DNA of 64,000 nt from an uncultured Pseudomonas sp. (GTDB taxonomy: Bacteria > Pseudomonadota > Gammaproteobacteria > Pseudomonadales > Pseudomonadaceae): assembly GCF_913774235.1 (NCBI RefSeq), contig NZ_CAJYDW010000012.1:310001-374000 (forward strand), given 5' to 3'. The translations under genes and the position numbers were made by a program. The notes beneath the pieces were generated by a model. That model ran no database searches, was not told the origin of the DNA, and saw only the letters and a list, made by a program, of their open reading frames with translations. Of this stretch, positions 37,500 to 47,882 are shown piece by piece; within the stretch, counting starts at the first letter, position 1; each line of letters opens with the position of its first letter.

Positions 37500-38662
37500 A
37501 AGCGATAGATGGCTGCAGCACCCGTCCTGCCCGGCATCCGTTCACGCGGCAGTACCAGTACCTGGCCACCCTGTTGCAGGGTCTGCAGGCTGAGTTCGTC
37601 CAGCAGGTCCTCAGTGTTGGCGCCGGCCGGGTCGGTGGGCACCAGCAGGCGGCGGTCGACGTCCAGATGGCCGGGAATGCGCCGCTCGGCTTCCACTAGG
37701 AGAGTATCGACCCGGGCGTCCAGCACGGCGCCGCCGATCTCCTCCAACCGATCCGAAGCCAAGCCCTGCCCCTGGCGTTGGGCATAGGTGTCCAGCAAGT
37801 CGGCCAGATGTCGATCCAGATGCGGCTCCATCACCGCCCAGGCCTTGCGTCTCAGGGATTCGTTGTCGAGTGGTCCCGGATCGCCGCTGAGACCTTCGTC
37901 CAGTAGCAGAGGGTTGTTGCTGATCCGGCGAAAGACCGCCTGGTGCTCCGGCAGGGCGGCGAGTAGCAGGGGCAGCTTGCTCGGCTGCGAGTGCTCGCGG
38001 GTGAGGGCCCGATCCAGGGCGAGGAAATAGCGTTCACGATCGACGTTCTGCTCGTCATGCTTGCTGATGCCGCCGGCATTGTGCTGCATGGCGTCGCCGC
38101 GCTCGCTGGCCCGGCCGAAGCCCTGGGGCAGGCCGCGTTGGTTGCCTTCGGTCAGGTCGGTACCCAGGGCCTCTTCCAGGGTGCGGGGCACACCTTCGGC
38201 CAGTTCGATCTCCACCAGGTTGTCGCGGCTGCCTTCGAACAGACGGGCATGGTCGCGGGACAGGCAAAGCACCTGATAGCGGCCGGTGGTCTGGGCCAGT
38301 TGCAGGAGGGGCTGCAGGTGGAAGTGGTGGTTGACCATCGCCGTTTCCGGTACGCCACCGGCTACCTTGAGCAGGTGCAGATGATCGCGGTCCCGCAGGA
38401 TGATCAGGCCGCCGCGTGGATGATTCCAGAAGTCGGTGTCGTCGATCAGGGCGGTCAGGGGAGCGAGCAGGGCGGTGGTATCGGCCTCGGGGAAGCGCTG
38501 GCGCACCTCGGCTTCGACGGTGCGCAGCAGATTCTTGAAGCGGATGACGTTCTGCTCGCGCTGCGGAAAGGCGCGCTCGGTGGGCAAATAGAGCGACAGG
38601 CAGGGCGGCACCGCTGCCTTCATCCAGGTGGCGAGTGCGTGATGATCGAGGGTGTCGTTCAT
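37496..38662 (-). CDS. Bacterial archaeo-eukaryotic release-factor family protein (baeRF / Balon-like), candidate ribosome hibernation factor
   Basis: A 388-residue soluble protein starting MNDTLDHHALATWMKAAVPPCLSLYLPTE. The N-terminal CLSLYLPTERAFPQREQNVIRFKNLL block, the central YQVLCLSRDHARLFEG segment and LPLLLAALPEHQAVFRRISNN near residue 230 look like the bacterial aeRF1-like families. One member, Balon of Psychrobacter, binds the ribosomal A site in dormant cells. No GGQ motif is visible, as expected for this group. GGAGG six bases upstream supports the start. Family membership is from memory of the motifs; the hibernation role is inferred. It is on the opposite strand to ispD and downstream of the LysR gene. 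Confidence 0.65.
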   Translation of the reverse strand: MNDTLDHHALATWMKAAVPPCLSLYLPTERAFPQREQNVIRFKNLLRTVEAEVRQRFPEADTTALLAPLTALIDDTDFWNHPRGGLIILRDRDHLHLLKVAGGVPETAMVNHHFHLQPLLQLAQTTGRYQVLCLSRDHARLFEGSRDNLVEIELAEGVPRTLEEALGTDLTEGNQRGLPQGFGRASERGDAMQHNAGGISKHDEQNVDRERYFLALDRALTREHSQPSKLPLLLAALPEHQAVFRRISNNPLLLDEGLSGDPGPLDNESLRRKAWAVMEPHLDRHLADLLDTYAQRQGQGLASDRLEEIGGAVLDARVDTLLVEAERRIPGHLDVDRRLLVPTDPAGANTEDLLDELSLQTLQQGGQVLVLPRERMPGRTGAAAIYRF

Positions 38663-38770
38663 GGGACCTCCGGCTGCAAGAGACGCCGCGGGGCCACCGG
38701 AAGGGGCGGTGCCGCGACGACCGACACCTGTTTCGAAGGCTCGTGGAAAGGCGCGGTTCCTCCGCTGCGC

Positions 38771-39673
38771 TCAGCTTCCGGATGGGTGGCGCCCACGGGG
38801 GCGCGGTGTGCTCAGCCCCTGTTTCAGGTGCTCCACCAGCAGGCGGATCTTGGGCGAGAGAAAGCGTCGCTGTGGATAGAGGGCCCAGACCGCGGTGTTG
38901 GGTGGCTGGCGATTTTCCAGCAGGGCGCGCAACTCGCCGCGAGCCAGGTGCGGCAGCACGTAGTAGTCCGGCAACTGGCACAGGCCGAAGCCACGCAGGG
39001 CGGCGTCCAGCACCGCCTGGCCGCTGTTGCAGCGCCAGGAACCCTGCACCCGGTGCAGCACCTCGCGCTCCTCTTCGCGGAAACTCCAGATGTCGCTGGT
39101 ACCCACCAGGCAACGATGGCGACTCAATTCGGACAGGGTATGGGGCGCGCCGTAGCGTTCCAGATAACTCGGCGCGGCGCACAGATAGAGTTCCCGCGGC
39201 GCCAGCCGCGTCGCCACCAGCCGCGAGTCGGCCAGGCGACCCAGGCGGATCGCCAGGTCGTAGCCTTCGTGCAAGAGGTCGACGGTGCGATTGGTCAGGT
39301 CCAGCTCCAGGCTGACTTCGGTATGGCGAGCGAGGAAGTCGTTGACCAGGGGCACGACGAAACGCTCGCCATAGGTCACGGCGCAGGTCATACGGATCAG
39401 CCCCTTGGGTTGGCTGGAGAGATCACTCACCTCGCGCAGGGCTTCGTCGCGGGCTTCCTGCAAGCGTCGGCAGTGTTGCAGAAAGGTATGACCGGCCTCG
39501 GTGAGGGCCACGCTACGGGTGCTGCGATAGAGCAACCGCGCCTGCAGGCGCTCTTCCAGGCGCGCCACCTGGCGGCTGACGTGGGAGGTCGAGGTGCCCA
39601 GGCGGTCGGCGGCATGGCCGAAGTGCAGGGTGCTCGCCACCGCGACGAATTCGTCGATCCCCTCCCAACCCAT
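38771..39673 (-). CDS. LysR-family regulator next to the formaldehyde detoxification genes (GfnR-like)
   Basis: A 300-residue LysR-type regulator. The N-terminal winged helix-turn-helix covers about residues 1-60 (HFGHAADRLGTSTSHVSRQVARLE), followed by a periplasmic-binding-like effector domain (YDLAIRLGRLADSRLVATRL). It is divergent from frmA-fghA across 104 bases, so it most likely controls them. The equivalent gene in P. aeruginosa has been called gfnR. The start has only a weak ribosome-binding site. Confidence 0.88.
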   Translation of the reverse strand: MGWEGIDEFVAVASTLHFGHAADRLGTSTSHVSRQVARLEERLQARLLYRSTRSVALTEAGHTFLQHCRRLQEARDEALREVSDLSSQPKGLIRMTCAVTYGERFVVPLVNDFLARHTEVSLELDLTNRTVDLLHEGYDLAIRLGRLADSRLVATRLAPRELYLCAAPSYLERYGAPHTLSELSRHRCLVGTSDIWSFREEEREVLHRVQGSWRCNSGQAVLDAALRGFGLCQLPDYYVLPHLARGELRALLENRQPPNTAVWALYPQRRFLSPKIRLLVEHLKQGLSTPRPRGRHPSGS

Positions 39674-39675
39674 GA

Positions 39676-40890
<1,215 letters not shown>

Positions 40891-40898
40891 TTGGCGGG

Positions 40899-40919
40899 AG
40901 GGCGCCCAGTGCGCCCTTT
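40899..40919 (+). terminator. Short GC hairpin between frmA and fghA, possible attenuator
   Basis: AGGGCGC pairs with GCGCCCT around CCAGT, followed by TT. The T run is too short for a confident terminator. It may trim expression of fghA or stabilise the frmA transcript. Confidence 0.4.
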
Positions 40920-40934
40920 GCGCGGGAGATGACC

Positions 40935-41783
40935 ATGAGTCTCGAACTGCTCTCCAGCAACAAGAGTTTCGGCGGTTGGCACAAACGCTATCGCCATCGT
41001 GCTCGCAGCCTCGACTGCGACATGACCTTCGCCGTCTACCTGCCGCCCCAGGCGGAGGCGCGCAACGACCTGCCGGTGCTCTACTGGCTGTCGGGGCTGA
41101 CCTGCACCGACGAGAACTTCATGCAGAAGGCCGGCGCCCAGCGCCTGGCCGCTGAGTTGGGTCTGGTGCTGGTGGCGCCGGATACCAGTCCGCGTGGCGA
41201 AGGCGTACCGGACGATCCCGAGAAGGCCTGGGATTTCGGCCTGGGGGCGGGGTTCTACGTCAATGCCACCCAGCAGCCCTGGGCCAAGCACTACCGCATG
41301 CACGATTACGTGGTGGAAGAACTACCGGCGCTGATCGAGGCCAATTTTCCGGTCTCGGATCGTCGCGGCGTCAGCGGTCACTCCATGGGCGGCCATGGCG
41401 CCCTGATCTGCGCCTTGCGCCATCCGGGCCGCTATCGCTCGGTGTCGGCTTTCTCGCCCATCGTCAATCCGCTGGATTGTCCCTGGGGGCACAAGGCCTT
41501 CTCGAACTACCTGGGCGAGGACCGCAGTACCTGGGCCGAGTGGGACGCCTGTGCGCTGCTGGAGAAGGCCGAGCAGCGGCTGCCGCTGCTGGTCGATCAG
41601 GGGGAGCAGGACAGCTTCCTCGCCGAGCAGCTCAAGCCCCAGGCGCTGCAACGCGTCGCGGAAGCCGTCGGCCATCCACTGGAACTGCGTCTGCAGCCCG
41701 GCTACGACCACAGCTATTTCTTCGTCGCCAGCTTCATCGACGATCATCTGCGGCACCATGCGGCGGCTCTCACTGCCCCATAG
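40935..41783 (+). CDS. fghA: S-formylglutathione hydrolase
   Basis: A 282-residue alpha/beta hydrolase (esterase D family) that releases formate and glutathione. The nucleophile Ser150 is in SGHSMGGHG, and the catalytic His is in [14 protein letters not shown] six bases before ATG 40935 decides the start over an in-frame ATG at 40929. The TAG stop is half inside a mobile element: its last base is the first base of the MITE at 41783, so the original C-terminus may have been slightly different. Confidence 0.96.
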   Translation: MSLELLSSNKSFGGWHKRYRHRARSLDCDMTFAVYLPPQAEARNDLPVLYWLSGLTCTDENFMQKAGAQRLAAELGLVLVAPDTSPRGEGVPDDPEKAWDFGLGAGFYVNATQQPWAKHYRMHDYVVEELPALIEANFPVSDRRGVSGHSMGGHGALICALRHPGRYRSVSAFSPIVNPLDCPWGHKAFSNYLGEDRSTWAEWDACALLEKAEQRLPLLVDQGEQDSFLAEQLKPQALQRVAEAVGHPLELRLQPGYDHSYFFVASFIDDHLRHHAAALTAP

Positions 41784-41923
41784 GCTCTGTACGAAAAGTC
41801 GCCGAGCGAAGGTCAGGCGAGGCGAAAAAGGCTGAGGAAGCGGAGTTTACGAGCGGTAAATGAGCATTCCGAAGCCTTTTTCAACGAAGCATCACCGAGC
41901 GCAGGCACTTTTGGTACAGAGCC
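41783..41923. mobile_element. 141-bp miniature inverted-repeat element (MITE), Tc1/IS630-like TA insertion
   Basis: The ends are 17-base inverted repeats, GGCTCTGTACGAAAAGT on the left (41783-41799) and its complement on the right (41907-41923) with one mismatch. They are flanked by a TA duplication at 41781-41782 and 41924-41925. Further inverted blocks lie inside, such as GAAAAAGGCT (41824) with AGCCTTTTTC (41873), so the whole element folds into an imperfect hairpin. It has no coding capacity. TA target duplication suggests mobilisation by an IS630/Tc1-type transposase encoded elsewhere. Confidence 0.85.
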
Positions 41924-41992
41924 TAAGGGCGACGGGAGCTGTTACCAGCCGGTAGAATCGACGCCCTGTCATTTTCCAGGGCGTCTCTCTTC

Positions 41993-42466
41993 ATGCGCAT
42001 AGGTCACGGTTTCGACGTTCACGCCTTCGGCGAGGGCGACTTCATCACCCTCGGCGGTATTCGCATCCCTCACCACCACGGCCTGGTCGCCCACTCCGAT
42101 GGCGACGTGCTGCTGCACGCCCTGGCCGATGCCCTGCTGGGCGCCGCGGCGCTGGGCGACATCGGCAAGCATTTCCCCGATACCGATCCGCGCTTCAAGG
42201 GCGCCGACAGTCGGGTGCTCTTGCGCCACGTGGTCGGTCTGGTGCGTGAGCAGGGCTGGCGGGTGGGTAACGTCGACGGCACTATCGCCGCCCAGGCGCC
42301 CAAGATGGCGCCACACATCGAAGCCATGCGCCAGGCCATCGCCGAAGACCTGCAGGTCGAGCTGGGCCAGGTCAACGTCAAGGCCACCACCACCGAACGC
42401 CTGGGCTTCGTCGGGCGCGAAGAGGGAATCGCCGTGCACGCCGTGGCTCTGCTGCTGCCCCTATGA
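41993..42466 (+). CDS. ispF: 2-C-methyl-D-erythritol 2,4-cyclodiphosphate synthase IspF
   Basis: A 157-residue trimeric enzyme that cyclises the product of IspE in the MEP pathway. Zinc ligands Asp8 and His10 are in GHGFDVHAF, and [13 protein letters not shown] and the C-terminal [17 protein letters not shown] are conserved. It lies 70 bases after the MITE and overlaps truD by four bases (ATGA). Confidence 0.97.
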   Translation: MRIGHGFDVHAFGEGDFITLGGIRIPHHHGLVAHSDGDVLLHALADALLGAAALGDIGKHFPDTDPRFKGADSRVLLRHVVGLVREQGWRVGNVDGTIAAQAPKMAPHIEAMRQAIAEDLQVELGQVNVKATTTERLGFVGREEGIAVHAVALLLPL

Positions 42467-43521
42467 CCGAAGACCAACTGCTCGGGCCGCGCGCCCATGG
42501 CGAACCTTGCGGCCAGGCGATCCTCAAGGCCAGTGCCGAGGACTTCCAGGTGGACGAGGTGCTGGACATCCCCCTCAGCGGCGATGGCGAGCACCTCTGG
42601 CTGTGGGTCGAGAAGCGTGGCCTCAATACCGAGGAGGCCGTGCGCCGCCTGGCCCGTGCCGCCGGCGTGCCGCAGCGGGCGATCAGCTACGCCGGACTCA
42701 AGGATCGTCAGGCGTTGACCCGCCAGTGGTTCAGCCTGCACCTGCCCGGCAAGGCCGATCCGGACCTTACGGCGGCCTGTGACGAGACGCTGGTGATCCT
42801 CCAGCAGGGCCGGCATCGCCGCAAACTGCAGCGGGGCGCCCATTCCGCCAACGGCTTCCGCCTGCGCCTGACCGGACTCCAGGCCGATCCCGCGGCGCTG
42901 GAGGCTCGGCTACAGGCCATCGCTGCCCAGGGCGTACCCAACTACTTCGGTCCGCAGCGCTTCGGCTATCAAGGTGGCAACCTGGTTGATGCCCAGGAGT
43001 GCGCCCGTGACCAGCGTCTGCCCGAGCAGCGCAATCGCCGTTCGCGGACCCTGTCCGCCGCGCGCAGCTGGCTGTTCAATCAGGTGTTGGCGCAGCGCGT
43101 CGCCGCGGGTTCCTGGAATCAGGCCCAGGAGGGCGACCTGCTGGCCTTCACCGATAGCCGCAGCCATTTCCCGGCGACCGCCGCCGATCTGGCGGACCCG
43201 CGTCTGGTAGCCCTCGACCTGCACCCCACCGGGCCGCTGTGGGGCCAGGGGGAGTCGCCGGTACAGGGACCGGCCGCTGGCCTCGAGCGAAGCGTGGCAA
43301 ACGCCGCTGGAGAGCTGCTCGCCTGGCTGGCCGGTGCCGGCCTCTCGCATGAACGGCGCATCCTGCGCCTCCCCATCGGCGGCCTGACGTGGCATTATCC
43401 CGCTCCTGACATTCTGCAACTCGAATTCGTCCTGCCGGCCGGCTGTTTCGCCACCGCAGTGGTTCGCGAGCTGGTAACGCTCGGCGAGGCAGGGCAGACG
43501 GAACATCCATGCGACTTCTGA
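42463..43521 (+). CDS. truD: tRNA pseudouridine(13) synthase TruD
   Basis: A 352-residue pseudouridine synthase acting on U13 of tRNA(Glu). The catalytic aspartate is Asp81 in YAGLKDRQA, with NYFGPQRFG further on. It starts inside the ispF stop and overlaps surE by 13 bases. Genes ispF-truD-surE-pcm-nlpD-rpoS form a conserved run in gammaproteobacteria. Confidence 0.96.
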   Translation: MTEDQLLGPRAHGEPCGQAILKASAEDFQVDEVLDIPLSGDGEHLWLWVEKRGLNTEEAVRRLARAAGVPQRAISYAGLKDRQALTRQWFSLHLPGKADPDLTAACDETLVILQQGRHRRKLQRGAHSANGFRLRLTGLQADPAALEARLQAIAAQGVPNYFGPQRFGYQGGNLVDAQECARDQRLPEQRNRRSRTLSAARSWLFNQVLAQRVAAGSWNQAQEGDLLAFTDSRSHFPATAADLADPRLVALDLHPTGPLWGQGESPVQGPAAGLERSVANAAGELLAWLAGAGLSHERRILRLPIGGLTWHYPAPDILQLEFVLPAGCFATAVVRELVTLGEAGQTEHPCDF

Positions 43522-44264
43522 TCGCCAACGACGATGGGGTACTAGCCCCCGGTATCGCCGCGCTGCATGCCGCGCTCGCCGCCCGTGCGGACTACGAGTG
43601 CCAGGTGGTCGCGCCGCTCTATGACATGAGTGGCGTGAGCAGTGCCCTGACGCTGGACCGGCCGCTGCACCCGCAGCGTTTGCCCAATGGCTACCTGGGC
43701 GTCAATGGCACGCCTACCGATTGCGTCCACCTTGGCCTGAACGGACTGCTGGAAGAGACGCCGGACATGGTGGTGGCCGGTATCAACCTGGGCGCCAATT
43801 TGGGTGACGACGTCCTCTATTCCGGCACCGTGGCCGCGGCCATGGAAGGACGCTTCCTCAACCGTCCGGCCATCGCCTTCTCGCTGGTCTCGCGCAGCGC
43901 GGACAATATGGCCGTGGCCGCGGAAATCGCTGCCCGCATCGTCGCCGTCCACGAAAGCTTCGACCTGCCGCCGCGTACCGTCCTCAACGTCAACATCCCG
44001 GACCTGCCGCTGGAGCAGATCAAGGGCCTGCAGCTGACGCGCCTGGGCCATCGCGCCCAGGCCAAGCCGCCGGTGCGCGAGATCAATCCACGCGGCAAGG
44101 CGGGCTACTGGATCTCGGTATCCGGTGATGCGGTGGACGGCGGACCGGGCACCGACTTCCATGCCGTGCTGGAAGGCTATGTGTCGGTCACGCCACTGCA
44201 GTTCGATCGCACCTTCCGCGAGGGCTTCGCCGGGCTGGCGGTTCTCACGGAGCTGCTGGCATGA
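43509..44264 (+). CDS. surE: 5'/3'-nucleotidase SurE
   Basis: A 251-residue metal-dependent phosphatase of nucleoside monophosphates, associated with stationary-phase survival. The metal site NDDG is at residues 7-10, and [10 protein letters not shown] and [18 protein letters not shown] are typical. It starts within the last codons of truD and its stop overlaps the pcm ATG. Confidence 0.97.
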   Translation: MRLLIANDDGVLAPGIAALHAALAARADYECQVVAPLYDMSGVSSALTLDRPLHPQRLPNGYLGVNGTPTDCVHLGLNGLLEETPDMVVAGINLGANLGDDVLYSGTVAAAMEGRFLNRPAIAFSLVSRSADNMAVAAEIAARIVAVHESFDLPPRTVLNVNIPDLPLEQIKGLQLTRLGHRAQAKPPVREINPRGKAGYWISVSGDAVDGGPGTDFHAVLEGYVSVTPLQFDRTFREGFAGLAVLTELLA

Positions 44265-44941
44265 ATCAGGGGCAAGAGCATATGCAAAGACACGGCATCG
44301 GCATGACGTCCCAGCGTACCCGCGAGCGGCTCATCCAGCGTCTCTACGAGGAGGGGCTGTCCAACGCTCAGGTGCTGGAGGTGATCCGTCGCACGCCGCG
44401 TCATCTGTTCGTCGACGAGGCCCTGGCCCACCGGGCCTACGAGGATACCGCGCTGCCCATCGGCCACAACCAGACGATCTCCCAGCCGTTCATGGTGGCG
44501 CGCATGACCGAGCTGCTGCTCGCCGGCGGCCCGCTGGACAAGGTCATGGAGATAGGCACAGGTTCCGGCTACCAGACCGCCATCCTGGCGCAGACCGTGG
44601 AACGGGTGTTTTCCGTGGAGCGCATCCAATCGCTGCAGGATCGCGCCAAGGAACGCCTGCTCGAACTGAATCTGCGCAATGTGGTGTTCCGTTGGGGCGA
44701 TGGCTGGGAGGGTTGGCCGGCCTTGGCACCCTACAATGGCATCATCGTCACCGCCGCGGCCCGCGAGGTGCCCCAGGCGCTGTTGGATCAGCTGGCTCCC
44801 GGTGGTCGGCTGGTCATTCCGGTCGGCGTGGACGAGGAGCAGAAGCTTTTGCTGATCGTTCGGCAGGACGACGGCTTCGTGCGTCACGAACTCAACGCAG
44901 TGCGGTTCGTCCCGCTGCTCAATGGGCCCCTGGCCCAGTGA
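44261..44941 (+). CDS. pcm: Protein-L-isoaspartate O-methyltransferase
   Basis: A 226-residue repair enzyme that methylates isoaspartyl residues in aged proteins. The SAM motif [11 protein letters not shown] and the substrate region [13 protein letters not shown] are present. ATG 44261 overlaps the surE stop and has GGAG eight bases upstream. An in-frame ATG at 44282, or one at MTSQRT, would give the shorter form I recall from P. aeruginosa. Confidence 0.95.
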   Translation: MNQGQEHMQRHGIGMTSQRTRERLIQRLYEEGLSNAQVLEVIRRTPRHLFVDEALAHRAYEDTALPIGHNQTISQPFMVARMTELLLAGGPLDKVMEIGTGSGYQTAILAQTVERVFSVERIQSLQDRAKERLLELNLRNVVFRWGDGWEGWPALAPYNGIIVTAAAREVPQALLDQLAPGGRLVIPVGVDEEQKLLLIVRQDDGFVRHELNAVRFVPLLNGPLAQ

Positions 44942-45055
44942 GAGACCCGGGAACGTTACCGGTGCACCGGGCTCCAAGGCAGCCAGACGGCTGCGGTCGC
45001 CTGAGGCCGGCCGGATGACTGGTCGGTACGAGATCAAACACGGCGGGAGGAACGG

Positions 45056-45955
45056 GTGAAGGCCCGAGCGCAAGGATTTTCAGGACGAGGGCGAGCGGGT
45101 TGGCTGGCAGGGTTGCTCGTGGCGCTGTTGCTGACGGGTTGCTCCACCTCGGGTTCGCGTGCGCCGGTGGTCGAGCGCGGCGATGGCCGCGGCGGCGTGC
45201 CCCAGGTCACTTCCGGGCAGTATCGCGTCAAGCGCGGTGACACCCTGTTCTCCATCGCCTCCCGTAATGGCTGGGAGTGGCGTGCCCTGGCGGCCCAGAA
45301 TGGCCTCAGTGCGCCCTATGTGATCCACGTCGGCCAAGTCATCCGCTTCGGCAGCGGCTCGTCCGCCACCGCCAGTAGCTCCAGTCGCATCATCCGGCGG
45401 CCGGCGACCGTGGCTTCCGCTCCGGCACCGGGAAATCCGGTTGCCACTCCGGTCCCGATCCCGCCGCCGGTCACCTCGAGTCCCACCGCCGCGACCCCGG
45501 TGGTGACCTCGAATCTGCCCGCCGCACCGCCGCCGACCCCGGTGACGCCGGCCCAGACCCCCACCCGGGACGTCCCCCAATCCGCCGCCGGTTGGGCTTG
45601 GCCGACGAAAGGTACCTTGATCAGTCGCTTCGGGACCAGCAGCAGCCTGAACAAGGGAATAGACATCGCCGGCCAGGAAGGACAGCCCGTGATGGCCGCC
45701 GCCGACGGTACCGTGGTCTATGCGGGAAATGGTCTACGGGGCTATGGTGAACTGGTTATCGTCAAACACAGCGAAACCTACGTCAGTGCCTACGGTCACA
45801 ACCGTAGGTTGCTGGTTCGGGAAGGTGAGCGTGTCAAGATAGGGCAGACGATTGCCGAGATGGGTTCGACCGGTACCGACAGGGTCAAGCTCCATTTCGA
45901 GATCCGCCGCCAGGGCAAACCGGTGGATCCCTTGCAGTTCCTGCCCAATCGCTGA
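45056..45955 (+). CDS. nlpD: Lipoprotein NlpD with LysM and degenerate M23 peptidase domains
   Basis: A 299-residue outer-membrane lipoprotein. The lipobox LLTGC places the lipidated cysteine at residue 29. A LysM domain (about 57-100, YRVKRGDTLFSIASRNGWEW) is followed by a Pro/Thr-rich linker and a LytM/M23 domain (about 190-295). The zinc-site positions look degenerate: NKGIDIAG instead of a histidine-led motif, and KLHFEIR with only one histidine. It should therefore activate the amidase AmiC rather than cut peptidoglycan. The start is GTG with GGGAGG upstream. In Pseudomonas the main rpoS promoter lies inside nlpD. Confidence 0.93.
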   Translation: MKARAQGFSGRGRAGWLAGLLVALLLTGCSTSGSRAPVVERGDGRGGVPQVTSGQYRVKRGDTLFSIASRNGWEWRALAAQNGLSAPYVIHVGQVIRFGSGSSATASSSSRIIRRPATVASAPAPGNPVATPVPIPPPVTSSPTAATPVVTSNLPAAPPPTPVTPAQTPTRDVPQSAAGWAWPTKGTLISRFGTSSSLNKGIDIAGQEGQPVMAAADGTVVYAGNGLRGYGELVIVKHSETYVSAYGHNRRLLVREGERVKIGQTIAEMGSTGTDRVKLHFEIRRQGKPVDPLQFLPNR

Positions 45956-46065
45956 TTCGCTAGGCGCCGACTCGATCCCGCAGTCCTTTGGGGGTGAGTC
46001 ATGGCGCATCGGCAACGTATCGATACGCCCTGGCTCGAAGCACAGACGAGCAAGGGTTACTCAAG

Positions 46066-47058
46066 ATGATCCAGAACAAACAAGAAACCGAGTACGACCT
46101 CGGCGACGATGTCCTGCTTCTCGATTCCAATCCCTTCAGTGAGGAATCCGCCGATACCGCCATGAGCAAGGCGCTTTCCGGGCGTGGCAACCAGGTCGTC
46201 CGTGGGGCGAAGCTGGCTGATTACGGACGGGCACTGGACGCCACTCAGCTCTATCTCAACGAAATTGGTTTCTCGCCACTGCTCTCGCCTGCGGAAGAGG
46301 TGCATTTCGCCCGCCTGGCCCAGCGCGGCGACCCTGCCGGTCGCAAGCGCATGATCGAGAGCAACCTGCGCCTGGTGGTGAAGATCGCCCGACGCTATAT
46401 CAATCGCGGCCTGTCGCTGCTCGATCTGATCGAAGAGGGCAATCTCGGCCTGATTCGCGCAGTGGAAAAATTCGATCCCGAGCGGGGCTTCAGATTCTCT
46501 ACCTATGCTACCTGGTGGATTCGGCAGACTATCGAGCGGGCGATCATGAATCAGACCCGCACCATTCGCCTGCCGATCCACGTGGTGAAGGAGTTGAATC
46601 TTCACCTGCGTGCCGCTCGGGAGTTGACCCAGAAGCTCGACCACGAGCCCTCACCGGAGGAAATCGCGGCGCTGCTAGAGAAGCCGGTGGCAGACGTGAA
46701 GCGCGTGATGGGCCTGAACGAGCGCATCAGTTCGGTGGACATGGTGTTGGGGCCGGACTCAGAGAAGACCCTGCTCGATACCCTCACCGACGACAGACCC
46801 ACAGATCCCTGCGAGTTGCTGCAGGACTCCGACCTCAACCAGAGCATCGACCAGTGGCTGCTGGAGCTGCCGGAGAAGCAGCGCGAGGTGGTGGTACGTC
46901 GCTTCGGCCTGCGCGGTCATGAGGCCAGTACCCTGGAGGAGGTCGGTCAGGAGATAGGGTTGACCCGCGAGCGGGTTCGGCAGATCCAGGTCGAGGCGCT
47001 CAGGCGGCTACGGGAGATCTTCGAACGCAACGGGCTGTCCAGTGATGCCCTGTTCTGA
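46066..47058 (+). CDS. rpoS: RNA polymerase sigma factor RpoS
   Basis: A 330-residue stationary-phase and stress sigma factor. The N-terminal 45 residues are variable. They are followed by region 1.2 ([15 protein letters not shown]), region 2 ([11 protein letters not shown] to [11 protein letters not shown]), region 3 and region 4 with the helix-turn-helix [19 protein letters not shown] near residues 290-310. ATG 46066 with AAGGG nine bases upstream is chosen; a longer reading from 45988 adds unconserved residues. A perfect terminator follows. RsmZ, encoded just downstream, acts in the Gac/Rsm pathway that interacts with RpoS. Confidence 0.97.
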   Translation: MIQNKQETEYDLGDDVLLLDSNPFSEESADTAMSKALSGRGNQVVRGAKLADYGRALDATQLYLNEIGFSPLLSPAEEVHFARLAQRGDPAGRKRMIESNLRLVVKIARRYINRGLSLLDLIEEGNLGLIRAVEKFDPERGFRFSTYATWWIRQTIERAIMNQTRTIRLPIHVVKELNLHLRAARELTQKLDHEPSPEEIAALLEKPVADVKRVMGLNERISSVDMVLGPDSEKTLLDTLTDDRPTDPCELLQDSDLNQSIDQWLLELPEKQREVVVRRFGLRGHEASTLEEVGQEIGLTRERVRQIQVEALRRLREIFERNGLSSDALF

Positions 47059-47101
47059 CCACCTTGGTGCTGATCACCGCTAGCTGAATGTCAGCCAAAC
47101 G

Positions 47102-47127
47102 AAGCCCGGATTTTTCCGGGCTTTTTT
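47102..47127 (+). terminator. Rho-independent terminator of rpoS
   Basis: AAGCCCGGA pairs perfectly with TCCGGGCTT around TTTT, followed by TTTT. It ends 12 bases before the GacA site of rsmZ. Confidence 0.93.
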
Positions 47128-47138
47128 CTGCGTGTCGT

Positions 47139-47156
47139 TGTAAGCCAGGGCTTACA
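47139..47156 (+). promoter_or_regulatory. GacA upstream activating sequence of rsmZ
   Basis: TGTAAGCC and GGCTTACA form a perfect palindrome around AG, matching the known GacA box TGTAAG-N6-CTTACA. Its centre lies about 193 bases before the proposed rsmZ start, the long distance seen for Rsm RNA genes in Pseudomonas. Confidence 0.92.
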
Positions 47157-47306
47157 GACTGCGTAAGCAGGAGGCATGGGAGGCTGCGGGAAAGCCCCGC
47201 CTGATCAGCAAGACCAATAGGCAACTGCTTGCTACATAACGGTTTTTTGTTTCCGGCAAAACAACGTGATCGCGCGCTTGGCGCTGCTCGGTCCTATCGT
47301 GGCAGA

Positions 47307-47334
47307 TTGCCAGTCGCGGAGAGCAGGGTAGTAT
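47307..47334 (+). promoter_or_regulatory. Core promoter of rsmZ
   Basis: TTGCCA (47307-47312, five of six) and TAGTAT (47329-47334) are 16 bases apart. Transcription would start at about 47341, exactly at the first stem of RsmZ. Confidence 0.75.
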
Positions 47335-47340
47335 CGGCGC

Positions 47341-47466
47341 TGTGTCTGGGACGACACGGATCGGCAGGATGCGGATCAGGAACACTTCAGGACGAAGTTC
47401 ACCAGGACGGTGACAGGAATGCAGGGACAGGGACGAAGGGGGCGGAGCGATCCGCCCCCTTTTTTA
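47341..47466 (+). ncRNA. rsmZ: Small regulatory RNA RsmZ
   Basis: A predicted RNA of about 125 bases that titrates the translational repressors RsmA/RsmE (CsrA family). It contains ten GGA motifs before its terminator, several exposed in hairpin loops: GTGTC/GACAC with GGGA in the loop (47342-47357), CTTC/GAAG with AGGAC, and CACC/GGTG with AGGAC. It ends in a strong terminator. The GacA box upstream and the place between rpoS and fdxA match rsmZ of other Pseudomonas. The 5' end is inferred from the promoter. Confidence 0.9.
47436..47466 (+). terminator. Terminator of rsmZ (also faces fdxA)
   Basis: GGGGGCGGA pairs with TCCGCCCCC around GCGA, followed by a run of T. It lies 25 bases from the fdxA stop on the other strand and could also stop fdxA transcripts. 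Confidence 0.93.
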
Positions 47467-47490
47467 TTGCCCGGGCCTTTCTGACGCGGC

Positions 47491-47814
47491 TTAGCGCTCG
47501 AGTTGGGCGAGCTTGTTGGGCTTGCCATCCCACTCGGCGGCGTCGGGCAGGGCATCCTTCTTCTCGGTGATGTTCGGCCAGATATTGGCCAGCTCACTGT
47601 TGAGCTCGATGAAGGCTTCCTGGCCGGCGGGCACCTCGTCTTCCGAGAAGATCGCCTGGGCCGGGCACTCGGGCTCGCACAGGGCGCAGTCGATGCACTC
47701 GTCCGGGTGGATCACCAGGAAGTTGGGGCCTTCGTAGAAGCAGTCCACCGGGCAGACTTCCACGCAGTCGGTATATTTGCATTTGATGCAGTTGTCAGTG
47801 ACGACGAAGGTCAT
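47491..47814 (-). CDS. fdxA: 7Fe ferredoxin FdxA
   Basis: A 107-residue ferredoxin with one 3Fe-4S and one 4Fe-4S cluster, like ferredoxin I of Azotobacter. Cysteines 9, 17 and 50 fit the 3Fe-4S site, and 21, 40, 43 and 46 the 4Fe-4S site, in [17 protein letters not shown] and [12 protein letters not shown]. The C-terminal extension of about 45 residues is normal for this type. It is 68 bases downstream of mutS and convergent with rsmZ. Confidence 0.96.
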   Translation of the reverse strand: MTFVVTDNCIKCKYTDCVEVCPVDCFYEGPNFLVIHPDECIDCALCEPECPAQAIFSEDEVPAGQEAFIELNSELANIWPNITEKKDALPDAAEWDGKPNKLAQLER

Positions 47815-47882
47815 CTGCTCGTTCTCCTCAGGCTAAGGCGGCGGATTCTAGCAGCATTGCCGGAACCCTCGTATCCGTTAAC

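Noticed and set aside
47229-47570. 113-codon open frame across rsmZ
   Set aside because: It crosses the rsmZ promoter, RNA and terminator, has no ribosome-binding site, and the GGA pattern shows that the segment is an RNA gene.
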